DNA of 64,000 bases from Hydractinia symbiolongicarpus (lineage: Eukaryota; Cnidaria; Hydrozoa; Anthoathecata; Hydractiniidae). The stretch covers positions 18,922,501 through 18,986,500 of the forward strand of contig NC_079882.1 in NCBI RefSeq assembly GCF_029227915.1, written 5' to 3'. The position numbers were made by a program, and so were the translations under genes. Each line of letters begins with the position of its first letter. Position 1 is the first letter of the stretch. Below the pieces are notes generated by a model. It saw nothing but the letters and a program-made list of their open reading frames with translations, was not told where the DNA came from and did no database searches. Positions 25,601-38,962 of this stretch are shown in pieces.

Positions 25601-27355
25601 GGACTACGTAAAACTGTATGGTCACACGTCTTTCTTTTAGGCTTCAAAGTTTAAGTTCACAAGTGATATCCATTGGGTCGATGGGCAGTTGCAACAATAT
25701 AGCAGGTTTAGTGAAAGAACAGAAAGTATTATGCAGAAAGTATCCATCACTAATGAGAGTTGTGGCAAATGGTGCCCATCTTGGTTTATCAGAATGTCAA
25801 CATCAGTTCTCTACTTCAAAATGGAATTGTTCTCATGTTGATCCAAGACAGAAAGGACTGCTCGGTTTATTGACCAGTCAAGGTACGATGCTACTTCGTA
25901 GGCTGCTACAGATATTAATAAAGGTCACTTTTCTTTAAATATAAAATTATATGTTTCCATACAAAACTTTTATAAATGTTCTCGCTTTTTTATAGCCAAT
26001 AGGGAAGCTGCATTTTTCCAAGCCATAACATCAGCTGGAGTTGTAGTTAAGGTCACTCAAGCATGCAATTCTGACAAATACCATCGAGCCTGCACTTGCG
26101 ACTACAAAAATGCTGGACGGAAAGGGAAAGATTTTCAATGGAACAGCTGCAACGATAATGTCAAGTTTGGCATGACATTTACGCAGAAATTTCTTGATGC
26201 ACGTGAAATTGGAAATGATGCAAGGGTACTCATGAACAAACAAAACAATCTAGCTGGAAGACTGGTAAGTGATTATAGTTAAAAGACTCTCTACCCCTAA
26301 GTTGAATTAGCAATGCTTACGCAGTTTCTGTGACATTTAATAGACCTCACATTAAGTTTAATTTTCTGATTTTGTTTTTAAGAAAAGAGAAAAGTGTAAA
26401 CAAGTTTTAAATACCTAACAAATTATACAGTTAAAACCACACATAGACAATGCGGCGATAACAATAATTAAATATTTCAAAACTAACTTAAAAAGGCGTA
26501 CCCGAGACACAGAAGTTGTTATGGAAGTGTCCAGTCTTTCTATCATTTATCGTCCTATTTTTGCAGCTTTTAAAACAACGATGATTTTCTTCTTAGGCTG
26601 TAAAGGAAAACGTCAAATTGGAATGCACGTGTCATGGCGTTTCTGGTTCATGCAATGTCAAGACATGTCGCTACACCTTATCAGAGTTTTACCGCGTCGG
26701 AGATCATCTGCATAACGCTTATGAGAGTGCTGTTGCTGCGGTGTTGGACCAAACCCAGAACAGCTTAGTGCCGAAAATTTCTGCCGAGAAAATAAGAAAG
26801 CGGAATTTAGTTTTCCTTGAATTATCGCCTGATTATTGTGTTAAAGATTTGAAAGAAGGTACTCTTGGAGTTGCGGGAAGAAGGTGCAATAAAACATCAC
26901 CAGGGACGGATGGATGCGAGATTATGTGCTGTGGAATGGGATTTCACACTAAGAAGGTAAGATAACCAAATAAGGTATTTTTCCTCGATTGGTTATGCTT
27001 TTTTGCAATCCTTTACAAAAAGGTCGGCGTGTAGATGTTCGATAAGGTATTTAACATAATTAACAACGTTTAGATAATTCTCTTTTTCTTTTTCCTCAAG
27101 GTTTGGGTTGAAAGTAATTGCAACTGTTCGTTCATTTGGTGTTGCAAGGTAAAATGTCAAACGTGTCGCCAAGAAGTGAAACAGCATTTCTGCAGAAGTA
27201 AAAAAAGAAGGCGGAAGTTCCGCAACCAACAAAACGACGAGCCGAGAGAAAAAAATTTAGTCAATAGTATTACCGAAGAGGGCAAGCTGATACAAAGGGA
27301 TCAGCCACAAAAACTTAATGTTGACCTTATTGACGACAACTACAAAAAGACATAA
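22667..27355 (+). CDS. Wnt family secreted signalling ligand
   Basis: Five exons: 22667-22740, 25641-25882, 25996-26264, 26597-26956 and 27101-27355; every intron is GT-AG and phases agree, giving 399 residues. Exon 1 codes a signal peptide (MKAFGSGHSLIVFLTLIHQV). Diagnostic Wnt blocks follow: ECQHQFSTSKWNC, REAAFFQAITSAGV, the palmitoleate site CHGVSGSC (Ser211, the Porcupine target), CCGMGFHTKK and the final cysteine-rich finger NCNCSFIWCCKVKCQTC. I count 24 cysteines, the number typical of complete Wnts. The protein is expected to be lipidated, secreted and bound by Frizzled/LRP receptors. The paralogue is uncertain; the DGC-x-IMCCG block and layout look Wnt16- or Wnt4-like by eye. Oddities: 53 residues follow the last cysteine, beginning with a basic run SKKRRRKF, whereas most Wnts stop within a few residues. 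AATAAA directly follows the stop (27356-27361). Intron 1 is about 2.9 kb. Confidence 0.93.
22741..25640 (+). other. Wnt intron 1, no other gene seen
   Basis: Long AT-rich intron. Short open frames at 23323-23663 and 23959-24333 lack motifs, and no nested gene, RNA or transposon end was found. Confidence 0.5.
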
Positions 27356-27361
27356 AATAAA

Positions 27362-30122
27362 TACATCAGGCTAGTTTTGTCACGGTTGGTCAGTTACACT
27401 GAAACTTGGTGTGCTTTACCACAAACCAGAAAGCTTAAGCGGCTAATTCATGGAAAGTAAAGAAATGACTGCTAAATCAAATTAGACGTCGTTTCTATTA
27501 AATGATGTTGGACGCCACCTACTACGTTTTGTAGGAATTCTGTGACGTTCAACTGGTTGACGCTCAGAAAATCGACATATGAACAACTTCTACGATACAT
27601 ATTGTGTACAGATTTTTAAAGTTTTATATTGTAAATATGATAGGATGCCATATATGTATATACTTCGACTGCAACAACAAAATATTCTATTTCAGCTGTA
27701 TATGTGCTTGTCTTATTTGTTTCTATTCTTTATGAGTTCACCAAGGATGGCTGACACTTTTTCGTACTTGAACTTTAGCTATTTTAAAACCGAGCTGCGT
27801 AATCAAGAGTTGAAGATAATTCAGTTCTACTGCTAAGCGAGATGTCAGTGTTTGGTTAAGGTCGCAAAATTTCGTGGCTTACCAGTTTTTACCAGTGATA
27901 ATTGGCCGAACGCATGATATAAATTGTAAAATAGCTTTATAATTTAAACGGGTGTGACCACAATGAGGCAGGTAATTAAGGCACAAATTTTGAAAAATGG
28001 CAGCGTGTTAGCGGTAAACAAAACGTGGCGTATAAACAGAACATATTTATCAAAAAAGAACAGAGAACGGCATTTAGTTTATTGTAAGTTATGCAAAAAA
28101 GACAGAATATATATATTGGTTACATAAAGGAAACAGTGAATTAGCTTTCCAAAATATGAGGTGCCAAGTGGTTAAGATAAGATCTAGATAGTTCGTGTTT
28201 GGTACCATTGGGTAGCCAGATTCAATCTTCTCTAGAACAAGGGTGCATTTTTCATAACAATCTACTTCCCAGGAGTTATGGCGGGCTCGTTTTTTCACCG
28301 CTTAAGTACGTGTTTCAATGTTGTTTTATTTTATAGGCGCTAGGAAACCCATTTTTGGAAAGAACAGTTATTTTTTCTTAAAAGTTAAAATATCGCGCTA
28401 AGAATTTAAAATACGGATTTTGAAAGTCTTACAAAATTGCTGCACACTTCCAATTCGTTGAATGTCGTATATTTCATCATACTACTTTGGGCACGTTTGC
28501 CATTAGCAAAAAAGATAATTGGCTATCCCAATTTGCGTTTTTCTTCTTAATTTTTTTTAATTTCAACCAATTTTCTGGACAATGCCACGTTCCGTTCAAC
28601 ATATTTAACGTTTCATTTAAACCGCAAGCATACACAAGGCATAAAAACCTATTATTAAAATAAATTCTTGCACGCACGAGCAAGAGAATCGCGAAGTCAT
28701 TGCTATTTCCTTAGACTGGTGTCTGTTTATGCGAAGAGTCTTCAATAAGTAAAAAAAACAAAAACAAATACCTCGTTTAAGTTAAACAAAAGCAATAAAC
28801 TAAAAAACTCTATTGTTCAAAAGTTATCAGTTTATGTACGATTTTAATTATTGGTTTTATTTCTTTGTTCACGCATTATGAAATTTATCATCTATCAATA
28901 TAAATGATACACCTAAAAATAAAATTTTTAACATTAAACCCCCTTAAAAAGTCCACGAATTTAACAAACGCCTAAGGTTTAATGAAGAAGGTAGACTTTA
29001 AAACGCAACATCGAAGTTTGCGCGAAAGGGGGGATGCTTGGATCTATAAAATTGTAATGTAGTGAACATTTTGTTTTGATCGTGTCATTATTTGTAAGCT
29101 ATCCTTGGTTTTTTATTAGCTATATCCAGGGGAGGCTATAATGTATTATTCCTTGATTTTCGAAAACAGAATTTTTTAAGGTTTTGGTAAGTCGCAGTTG
29201 GCATAAGCATTGGTGTTTTTATTAATTTTTCTACTTAATTCAATGCTGGGAGAGTGCTGATGATGCATCCTTCGCTGTATCATCTGCACTGTTAATACCG
29301 GCCCCGTTTTCATAACGAAGTTGGTTATGATTTTTAAGAATTTGTTTTTTATATTCTATTTTAAAAAAAGCTGTAGCATACCTAAGGAATAAATACACAA
29401 ATGTACAAAAGGATCTATTGTCAACAAAGAGAATGCAGATACGTGGTCAAATGCTGTAGGTTGTGAAGGCGTGCGAAGGCGTTATATAATCCGATATTAT
29501 GCAGAAAGAAAAAATTAGGTTAATATCACGGAAATATAAAATAATCCCCTATTAAAAAATACACGAGTGAAATGACACCTAATTACGAACTGACGACACA
29601 TAATAAAACGGCTTCTTATAAAAAATAGCTTTTTTTAAACGGTTGATTATCTGTGATATATTACATGACAATTAATTAAGCGCCGTATACGTTTCAAGTA
29701 ATTATTTTTGCTATTTATACCTTTATGAATGCATTTCTTTATTAGCGCTAACAAACTAAAGAAGACATTGACAATCTCGTAAAACATGGAAAAAGTGAAC
29801 TATAAATACATCTTACGTCATTAATATTGCACTGTATGCATGCTAAAATTAATTAGTACAACCGTTATAAGCGTACCCGACTCTGTGTAGGTAAAATATC
29901 TTTACCGTAATCAACCTAAGATTCAATTTGACTTAGCACAAAATGATGTTATTAAATCGTTAACGCTTATGGAAAGAAGCAAAATCACATTTTTTTAGGA
30001 ATGTATCGATTGAATGTACAATTTTGACTATGGGCTCGAATCCGAGAAAACAGGACACAGGGTGACTGTTTATTAAAAGTCACGTTTATAATAACAACAT
30101 CACTAACAACAACATTATCACC

Positions 30123-30160
<38 letters not shown>

Positions 30161-32803
30161 AAACAAAAACAACATCACCACCAACAACAACTACAACAAC
30201 AACAACAACAATAATAACAATAACAACAACAATAACAACAAATATAAAAACATATAAGAATTATAACGACTGCTAATTAGCAACTATTAACGGCGACAAA
30301 CAAACAAATTAAGTTTTTTATGAGGGTAATATACACACTGCAAAAACATCCGAAAAAATTAATTTGTTTTCATCACTTTGTTGCGATAGGTAACATAGCA
30401 CAGAAATTCCTGTTCGTAAATGCCTTTCTCGAGTGAGTCATGTATATTGTTTGAATTTTAAAAATTGTGGATTAAGATTTTCTTGGGCTGAAAGTATCCT
30501 AAAATCGCTAATAATAAAGAACGATCTAAAAAGGACCGGAATCTTAAGGACGATAAGGTACACCAACACCCAATTAAGTTAAAGTCATCCTGGATCAAGA
30601 CTGTTGTTTTAAAAGCAGGGTGCAATTCCTATCCTCACTACCAACGCTTTCTCTAAAACATTTTCTTGCCAATTGCGGTAAACAGAGATCTTAAGTTCCG
30701 CACTGGCAAACCTCTGTACCCCATCAATTTACAAGACGTAATCAGCCAACTCGAATCGCACGCCCCACAGAAACTAATATTTCCATTGCTTTTTTTTTCA
30801 GGTAAGTCCAAACAACTTAACGTTTAAAAGAAAATAAAAAATATAAATTAACACTAATCTTCACTGGTGGGCATGTGCAGATTCAAAGGTATCCTTTAAA
30901 AAAATAACGTGTATAAGTTATGTGTTAGCTCTATCTAAAGATTTTTTTTTAATTTCCTTTTGCGCGCTTTCTGAAAATTATAATTTATTATCTTTAGAAA
31001 TAAAATATGCTATGACATCTTCTTATTATAAAATGTTTTTCAATGATAATATTCTTTTTTAATTTCAGACAGCGCATGACAGTTTGATAAATCTGTATTT
31101 CCTGAAAACCATCATCAGTAACATCTAGTAAAAAAATATTGTTGTGATTTTCAATTCAATTATTTCACTAGAGAGAGTACCAGAATTGAAATATGGGTAG
31201 GCCTATCACACACAAAGAAAAAAGCTCCCATAACGAGTTTGTTTAATACATTAAGTATTTAGGCAAAATTAAGTCACTGTTTACACTAGCTGTTAAAACT
31301 TCGAACTGAATAACATATCCCGTAATATCATTGCATTAAACATTCCGCGACTAGGTTCATCTTAATGATATTTAGAAAGAGGATGAGCCACGTGACTTGA
31401 AGGAAACGTTAAGATTTTATTTGATAGGTAAAAATTTATAAATTGAATATTAACTTATGAAAGTATATTTTAAATTTTGCATGATAATTTTAATTTAGCG
31501 TTGTAATGCAACAAGATGGGAAATCAGTCGACATATTGCTACACTATTCTACCATCTATATGGGCACTCCATTCCCAAGCAGTCATGTTATGTAAAAAAA
31601 TCTTTCCTGGGCTTCAAAGAATATGGAACAACTTAGAAACCACTGAACATTTTCTCAGTTAGCGACTTTTTGCTACAGACATGTTAGGGACTGCCCATTA
31701 TACACTAGGGGTTTGTTCTCTCTCCCTATTTGGACAATACCCAGAAATAATTAGAGAACTTCCAAGCAATAGAAACGAGCAATACTAGCCAAGACCGTTA
31801 ATAACTTCAAAGAATGATCTGACAAGTATTGATAAATCACTTTAGAATGATTTCATTAATTGAAATGCAACAAAATTTGACCGGCTTAACCAAACCCGCA
31901 AAATGAATTTCCGAAAGCAAGTTTGCCAATTATCTCTTTGGTGTAACTCTTTAAATTATGAAACAAACAAATACATTTGAACACATTTGAACTCAATTAA
32001 GGTTTGTAAATGTTATAGTAGCAAATCACTTAAGCGGATAAGGAAATCCGGTGATAACAAATATGTTTTTGTATAGTGTTTTTACTGCTTAGAAATATCA
32101 TTTTGTCCCACTTCACGTGTGTCAGCATATTTTATGAATTTGATTGCATCCAAGGTATACAGGTTAAGGGGTATCGGATTTCCGGTTTGTGTTTACGTTG
32201 AACAGACAATAACAACAACATTAACATCGCACTAAAAATGTGTTCCCCACGTTTTTAAAGAAATGAATACCCAGTTCATGTTGTCATTTGTCACTCGTAA
32301 GGATCCCCAGCGGTTCGCTCGCTAGTTTATTCGTTCCTATAATTATAGTTGAAGTTGCTTATATAGGACCTCTGTGTGTCTTGTTTTTCGCATTATTAAT
32401 TTCCTTTGGTGTCTCTGCTATAGATTATTTTCAAATTAAATTTTCACGCGGTTCCCAAAATATGGTCAGCTATAACAAGTACCTTTTTATTAGAGTTTAA
32501 GATTGATTCGGCCGTTTTCATGAGTATAAGGTGTCAGCTATATGGTGTGTTCCCTAAGTTCAATTGTAGAAGTCCTGATTTCTAGGTGGAGACGCTTATT
32601 TTAACTTGAAAAAAGACACTCACTGAATAACTTACCTTAAAAAAAAAATCATACATGTTGGAGTCCGTAAAAATAAAATCTGGTTTTGTGCGATAAAGTA
32701 TGTGAGTAGAAAACCTATTTTGCAGAGCGTTATTTGGTAAATATAAATAATAACATCAGGAATAAATAGAAAATAAGGTTGTTTTATAGGATGATAGTTC
32801 TCT
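27362..32803. other. Intergenic stretch without a recognised gene
   Basis: About 5.4 kb between the convergent Wnt and WD40 genes. Only motif-free open frames and the trinucleotide-rich tract at 30.1 kb. No tRNA, exon chain or transposon was found. Confidence 0.45.
30091..30243 (+). repeat. (CAA/CAC/AAT)n trinucleotide-rich tract
   Basis: Imperfect array of AAC, CAC and AAT triplets, interrupted. No open frame of interest. Confidence 0.85.
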
Positions 32804-35800
32804 CTACAAAGGTAATAGTGTGTGTAGACTTATCGACATTTTCGTATCCTTACCAACTGCTTCAATTGCAGGTAGGACAGTATGATTATTGAGCATTCCA
32901 CTTGGACGACAACTGATAGGTGTGTTGTTCAACCTCCGCTTCCAAATGAAAGGTAAACGTGGAGTCACCTGATTCTTTTCCTGCTTCTTTACTGCAACTT
33001 TAGCTGGTTTATTAACGGGTTTGTTTTGATGAGCAGATCTGCAATATTCGTTTGTATCCATGTCATAACGGGGAGTGTATGTGGTCCAATGGAATTGAAT
33101 TAAGCCGTATTTGGTGTGTCCATTTTGTTTGAAAACTATAAAAGCAGAATATAATGTTGCAAGCGATCACTAGTATGGAGAAGTGGGAAATGAAAAAAAA
33201 AAGAATGCTTAAAAACCTTCAGAGGTGATTTTAATTTGATACAAACGATTATGCTTGATAAAATCCATGGAAAAATACACTTAGCAGGTCTATCTTTTTT
33301 AACAGGTCTATCTTTTTTGAATTTTTATGACGTCACCAATGACCCCGGTGATACACAAAGAAATGTTTTCACAATTTTGTGTAGAGTTTGAATATTGAAC
33401 AAAATAATGTATAGGATCGCGTGGTTTTGAATAGCGATTAAGGGGATACTACAGTTTAAAAAGGTTTGTTGATGTCAGCAAAGTTCCACCAAATTACAGA
33501 AGCAATTTTTTGAAACTTTTATACCCGTCACCTCTATTGTATAGAGTTTGAATACCGATCAAAATAATGTATAGGATTATGTCCTTTTGACTAACGATTG
33601 AATGGATATTGATGTTTAAATTCTTTTTTGAACGGGGCGGGTTAAGGCATATTTGAGAAATTGACCTAAGTTTGGTCCCAGGGGGTCCCTAGTTACCCAC
33701 GAGGGAGATGACGTCAGTTATTACCACCCGTTTCCAAGTTGTTTGACCTCTAAGTTATAACCACAATGCAATGAGTTTGCTGATCTTCTTTTAATGTATT
33801 GGTGCTTATCTGCCATATTTACGTAGTTAACATTGTGACCTTGCCGCTTAACAAATAAGACGAAAAAACATCCTGCTTGTAAGCATTACACACAGACTTT
33901 ACTGAAGGCGACGTAGCATAATTAACCCACAACTAAATTGATGCACATTCACTTTAATTTATCATGAACATTCACCTAAATTTTATAGCACACAAACAGT
34001 ATTCTGCAAAACTCTCCTACGCAAAGATATGGATATTCCGGTCCAGTGTTTAAACAGGTTTTTTCCGTACGATACGATGCAAACCCTTGTGCAGTGTTAA
34101 GCCAGATTTCCACTTTGTAATACAACGTATCGAACCGTAACGTAACATATGATGATATATTGTAACATGACATATTATGATTTTACACGTATTGACACAT
34201 ATCGATCAAAAGATCAAGCTTGTCCTATGAGATCAAATGATTTCAGTACGATACGCGTATTATTTTTTTAAGTGAAAATTCGGCTTGATGTTTAACCGGT
34301 TGCATAATTTTCGTATGTCTAATCTGCTCTAATCCAATTCAAACAAAAATATAGGCAAGAAAGTGGCGGAAGTAAATTTAAAATTGCAGGATAAGGTAAG
34401 ATGAATTGTTCATTGTGAATTGGCTAAAGTTGTACTATGATGAAATCAAACTACTCTGTATACTAGGACACAGGGCCTAATCAGAAATACCAGTAGATTT
34501 GAGGAACAAATATTCTTTAAAAAATATATCTGGATATTTTTAATTAGTTGGTGGTCATATAAACTCTTACGACAAACAGGAACACGAAATTTACCAGCGT
34601 TGAGGCAGCAGGGGGGCTGAAATCGGGTTCCAAAACAAAAAATGTTGTAGATAAAACAATAGCATTGATTTCTGTGTCTAGGCGTTTAAGGACAATTACG
34701 TCTCTGCGTGGCTTTTCACGTGACATAATTTGCACGTAGCCCCAAGCATGGAGGTTCTACCGCTCAACCAATTAAAAATATGTAATTAGGCTACTTAACA
34801 CATCAATTAATTACATCATTCTCCGTCGTGTCATTATTTTCTGATTTGTCAGTCGTATTGAAGGGTGTGGAAGGGCTGGTAATTTAATGGTGGCGCGCAA
34901 AAGCATCAATCAGGAAAGCATGATTCATTCTTGTTAACTTCAAAGAAGTATCCATATTAAATGAAATCGAGACACATTAATGCAACGCGTTTATACACAC
35001 TAAATGTTGACGGAAGTCTATGCACAGACGATCCACGTGCTTAACAAGCGCAATCTGCGAGCTATAATGTGTGTATTAAAATTGCAAATTTTTTGAAAGG
35101 TTTTTGCTTTGCAAGTCATTACATGTAATTTTATTTTAACTTATCATCACTGAGAAATCATACACTTGTAATAGGTATTGAACGGCATATCTAAGAGAGT
35201 TATACCAGGCGGCGTCTCTGATAGAAAACGTAACGACACAATTAATTTTACTGATCGGGACGTTATATATTAACAATATTGATGCTGTACTGTTTACGAG
35301 ATTGTATCTTAGGGCTACTAATTTATTAAAATGCTTACGAATTTTTATTCACCAGCGGCCTTAATTAAATGCTGCTTTATTAAGCCAGTCCTTATAAGGA
35401 AGTCCCTGGGCTCGCACTCGTAGGGCATTACTCTCTTATTTGCGCTGTAAAATTAACGCCCTTAAGAACAAGTATGAAAACAGTAATCAGATATTAAAGT
35501 TTTGTGAAGCTGTTTGTACGATTACGACGTAGTTTGGAAATCAAAATGTGTTTATTCACATCGTTGGCGACTTGCTCAAAGCAACAATCGTCGGCTGCCG
35601 TTAAATGAAACTCTTAGGTCGAGGTATAAACACTTAGGACTTTAAAAAGGAATTGTTTTAAATTCCGAGGTTAAAATTTTACGCACGCAGTTAAGTCCTC
35701 ACGTAGATGATTCTTTTCGATTCAACATGAGGTGCAACTATATACAGGTTTGATTATTCCGGATCTTTTTTGATTCCATTATTACAAAATAAAATTTATA

Positions 35801-38800
35801 AGTACCTGTTGCGTTCCCATGTCTTTCGGGGATAGCTTTCATACGATTTACTTGTGATTTTTTTACTGTATCTATCTTTGGCAACACTCTTAGTTTGCTG
35901 ACTATTCTTTCTCCAGCTACACCTGGAACCATGTCTCTTCGCATAGGACTGGGTATTAAGTTCATTCTTATATCACGGGGAGCATGAACCTAAATTAAAG
36001 ATGCGACAGATCAGTGGAAATATGGATGTTGTTAAAATGAACAGAGTGAAAGAATGGTGGCAGTTGCAAAAACAAATTTTATGGAATGTTTCGAATGATA
36101 GAATCCAAGTTTAAAGTACTGCTACGGTAAGAGTTGGTTTCTTTGATAAATAAGATACAGATATGTGCATAGAGAATGGAAAGCGAATCCAATATCGCTT
36201 GACTTGCCGGTTACCGAGATAGGAGCTTAGACCTACTTATATGCAGATCTTAAGTCCTTGATTTAACGCGTTCGAGTTTCATTTTTTAATAACACAACAA
36301 TACAAAAACCTGTTCAATCTCATTCAACATCAACTCCTCTCTCAATGTGTTTACAAGCTGTAAAATTTCTACGTTCGTGACGTCATCCAACTGCTCTTTG
36401 TCTTGAAGTACTTTCATTAGCAAGTTGATATCGTTCAGCCCTTCATTTGTGACAATCCCCGATGCTGAGAAGGCTTTCGAATTTCTACGCTTCGATCTAA
36501 GTGCGCCCAATGCCGTTGCTAAGACAACCTTTTCCACTGTATGCGTGTCTGTACCTTCGGTAGCCGTACATTTCGTCTTTGCGATGTATTCTGTGGTCTG
36601 TATTGTAACTTCCTTTGATGTGTTATTGCTCACTAAACAAGAATAAAATAAACTCGTGGAAATTGAATTTAGGAAAATATGTTTCGAAAGAGGTATGCGC
36701 TTCATCTTTTGAGTCTATGTCAAGTTTTACTTCATTTCAATATCTCCCAGTTTTAAAGCAGTGACAGGGCGCTCGTTTACTTTCTCGTAAAAACAAAGAT
36801 GTGGTTTCAAAAGAGTATTTATTTTCATCATGATGAATCTGACAAAAGTGACAATATCTTTGCAAAGGTGTACTTGTGGGTACAAATGTATTCCGCCAGA
36901 CCAAAAGCAATGAACGTTTTTTACCTGTACTATTTTTCATTTCTGTGATTGCTTTCAGTCTTAACTTGATATTTTGCGTTTGAATAGCAACCGCAGGTTC
37001 AATTACATCTACTTCGCTTTGTATGTCTAACTTGCTATTTTTCTTCACCCGTGTTTGACGTATGTTCGGATTAATAAATTTTAGAATAAAAGGATCTACA
37101 AAAAATATACAACACACCAGATAGTAAAATTTTGGTAATATTAACAGCATATTTTGCCATGTAGCTTGGAAAACAGAAATTAATCCCAGGAAATGTTGGA
37201 CGATCTATGTCCCTTCATTTAAATCCTATCTAAAAAATTATATTCTGAAAAAATACGTTACATGTGGTATGGCATCCTTTGAATAAGAGTTGTTCTGTCC
37301 ATATTAGATATCAAGTAAGGATCAAACGAAAAAACATTAGGTAGTCAAGACAAACAAAACTTAGCATGCGCAGATACATTTTTCCGTTAAATTTGTTTCT
37401 TGAATTTGTCTCAATAACTACTGCCTTCACGAAAAATAAAGAAGAGTGTTTATCATAAAGATGGATATACTCAATAGCTATTTATCACTCTACCTGATCT
37501 ATCGTGTAAATAATTTTCAAATAAAAGTGGAGCTACCCTTTCCATAACATCTTCAAACTTTTCCTAAAAAAAAGAAAATATTTGTTGGACGCACAAGCAC
37601 AACAAAAGAAAAGGTTGCAATAACAAAAGTGGTTGGAATCTTTACTCTTAACAGGAAAGATGTAAACCATAGCATTGAAATTCTAGTTATGCTAAGAAAC
37701 ATTCTTATGTGGATTTATAGCCGTCGTTAGGTTTTAACAATTTTTGTGTAATAAAATAAATTTAAAACTTGAAATATTAACCTCTGTACTTGATTTGTAT
37801 CTGTGAAGAATCATATTGAGATATGTTCTCCAGTCACATGGCAAACTCTTTTCATCACGGAGCTCTTTTTCTCCATAGTTTTGCCCGCTCGTCAACGACG
37901 TTTGATGGGATATCGAAGATATATCCTCCGATAACCTCGTTCTCATTGCCTTGTCAGGATGTTCATTATAATACTTTGTGCTACCATACATTTTTGCAGC
38001 AAATTGTAAATCAACCTCAGCTGTGTTGGTTGAAGAAGGGTCCACTTTGTTTGTTGTAGTAGGTATTTTAAACGCTGCATTTGTACCAGCAGGTGGTATT
38101 GTGGCTTTGCTATACAACTGAAATTTCATTCTTTCATTTTCGTTGTCATTGGAAGGCATTACGTGTTCAATGTTTTCATTGGTGTAAATTGCATCGCGTT
38201 TTCTTTCTTTTGTTAGGCTGTCACTTCCACCATCACTATGTTGAGTAGGAGAACTTACGTCTACAATATCACCTGTTTCCAATGCGAAAGCGTTTACTTG
38301 CGTTGTATCGTTATAATTAATTTCATCTGCGATATCATCCTTCTGTTGGTTTTGTGAGCTCTCTATATTCACCAAAGATGAGCTTCCACCATAAACTGAT
38401 AGCTTTATTTCCTCTTCATGCGAACTTTTACCACCGGGTTGTGTTTTTCTTTTAGCCTTTTGATTTTCGTGAATATTAAAGGACTAAAATAATGAATAAC
38501 AATGAATAACTGGCTTTATACACAACAGTGATTCCCTTTTGAGAGGGTATATTGCGGAGTTTCATACCACGAAGGTTTAGAGACTAGCGAGGCAACTTGT
38601 ATCGCAGAGTGCTATTAATTGCTTTAGGCTATATCTATCTATCATTATTCTTTTAGCTAGCTGGCTAGCTGAAAATTTAAAATTAACAAAGAGAAAGAAA
38701 CTTTATTTTTGGTAGATACATCACATTGCTCTTTTCTTAAAACAAATAGCTGCATCTATATATCGTTGAGATCATTGTTATGAACATACATTCATTTGTT

Positions 38801-38962
38801 TTACATCAGTTGAAAACACCAACGGACGTTTTAGTTTTTATTTTTTTAATTAAGTCACCATAAAATGTAGAAACAGAGGACTTACTGCTTCGGCCGAACT
38901 CTTTGAAAATCGCTTTCGTACTTTTTTCGCTGGGTTTGGTCTATTCATTTCATTTAGCCAAT
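32804..38962 (-). other. C-terminal part of the large gene (exons 12-18)
   Basis: Residues 1196-1814. Exon 13 (702 nt) is polar and Ser/Thr/Asn-rich, with LPCDWRTYLNMILHRYK at its end. Exons 14-17 are helical and charged; exon 16 includes EQLDDVTNVEILQLVNTL. Exon 18 begins FKQNGHTKYGLIQFHWTTY and ends at a TAG at 32804. A GTAAGG inside exon 18 could be a donor, but reading through gives a phase-exact end. The open frame continues past the chosen donor at 36925 for 62 codons (including RYCHFCQIHHDEN), so an alternative exon end is possible there. Confidence 0.65.

Noticed and set aside
22667-27355. Assignment of the Wnt to one named subfamily
   Set aside because: Eye comparison favours Wnt16/Wnt4-like, but a tree is needed; no symbol was given.
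38807-38840. Words 'gttgaaaac' and 'ggacgttttag' similar to the hAT subterminal repeat
   Set aside because: Only about 25 bp match with no terminal repeat nearby; too short to call a second hAT copy.
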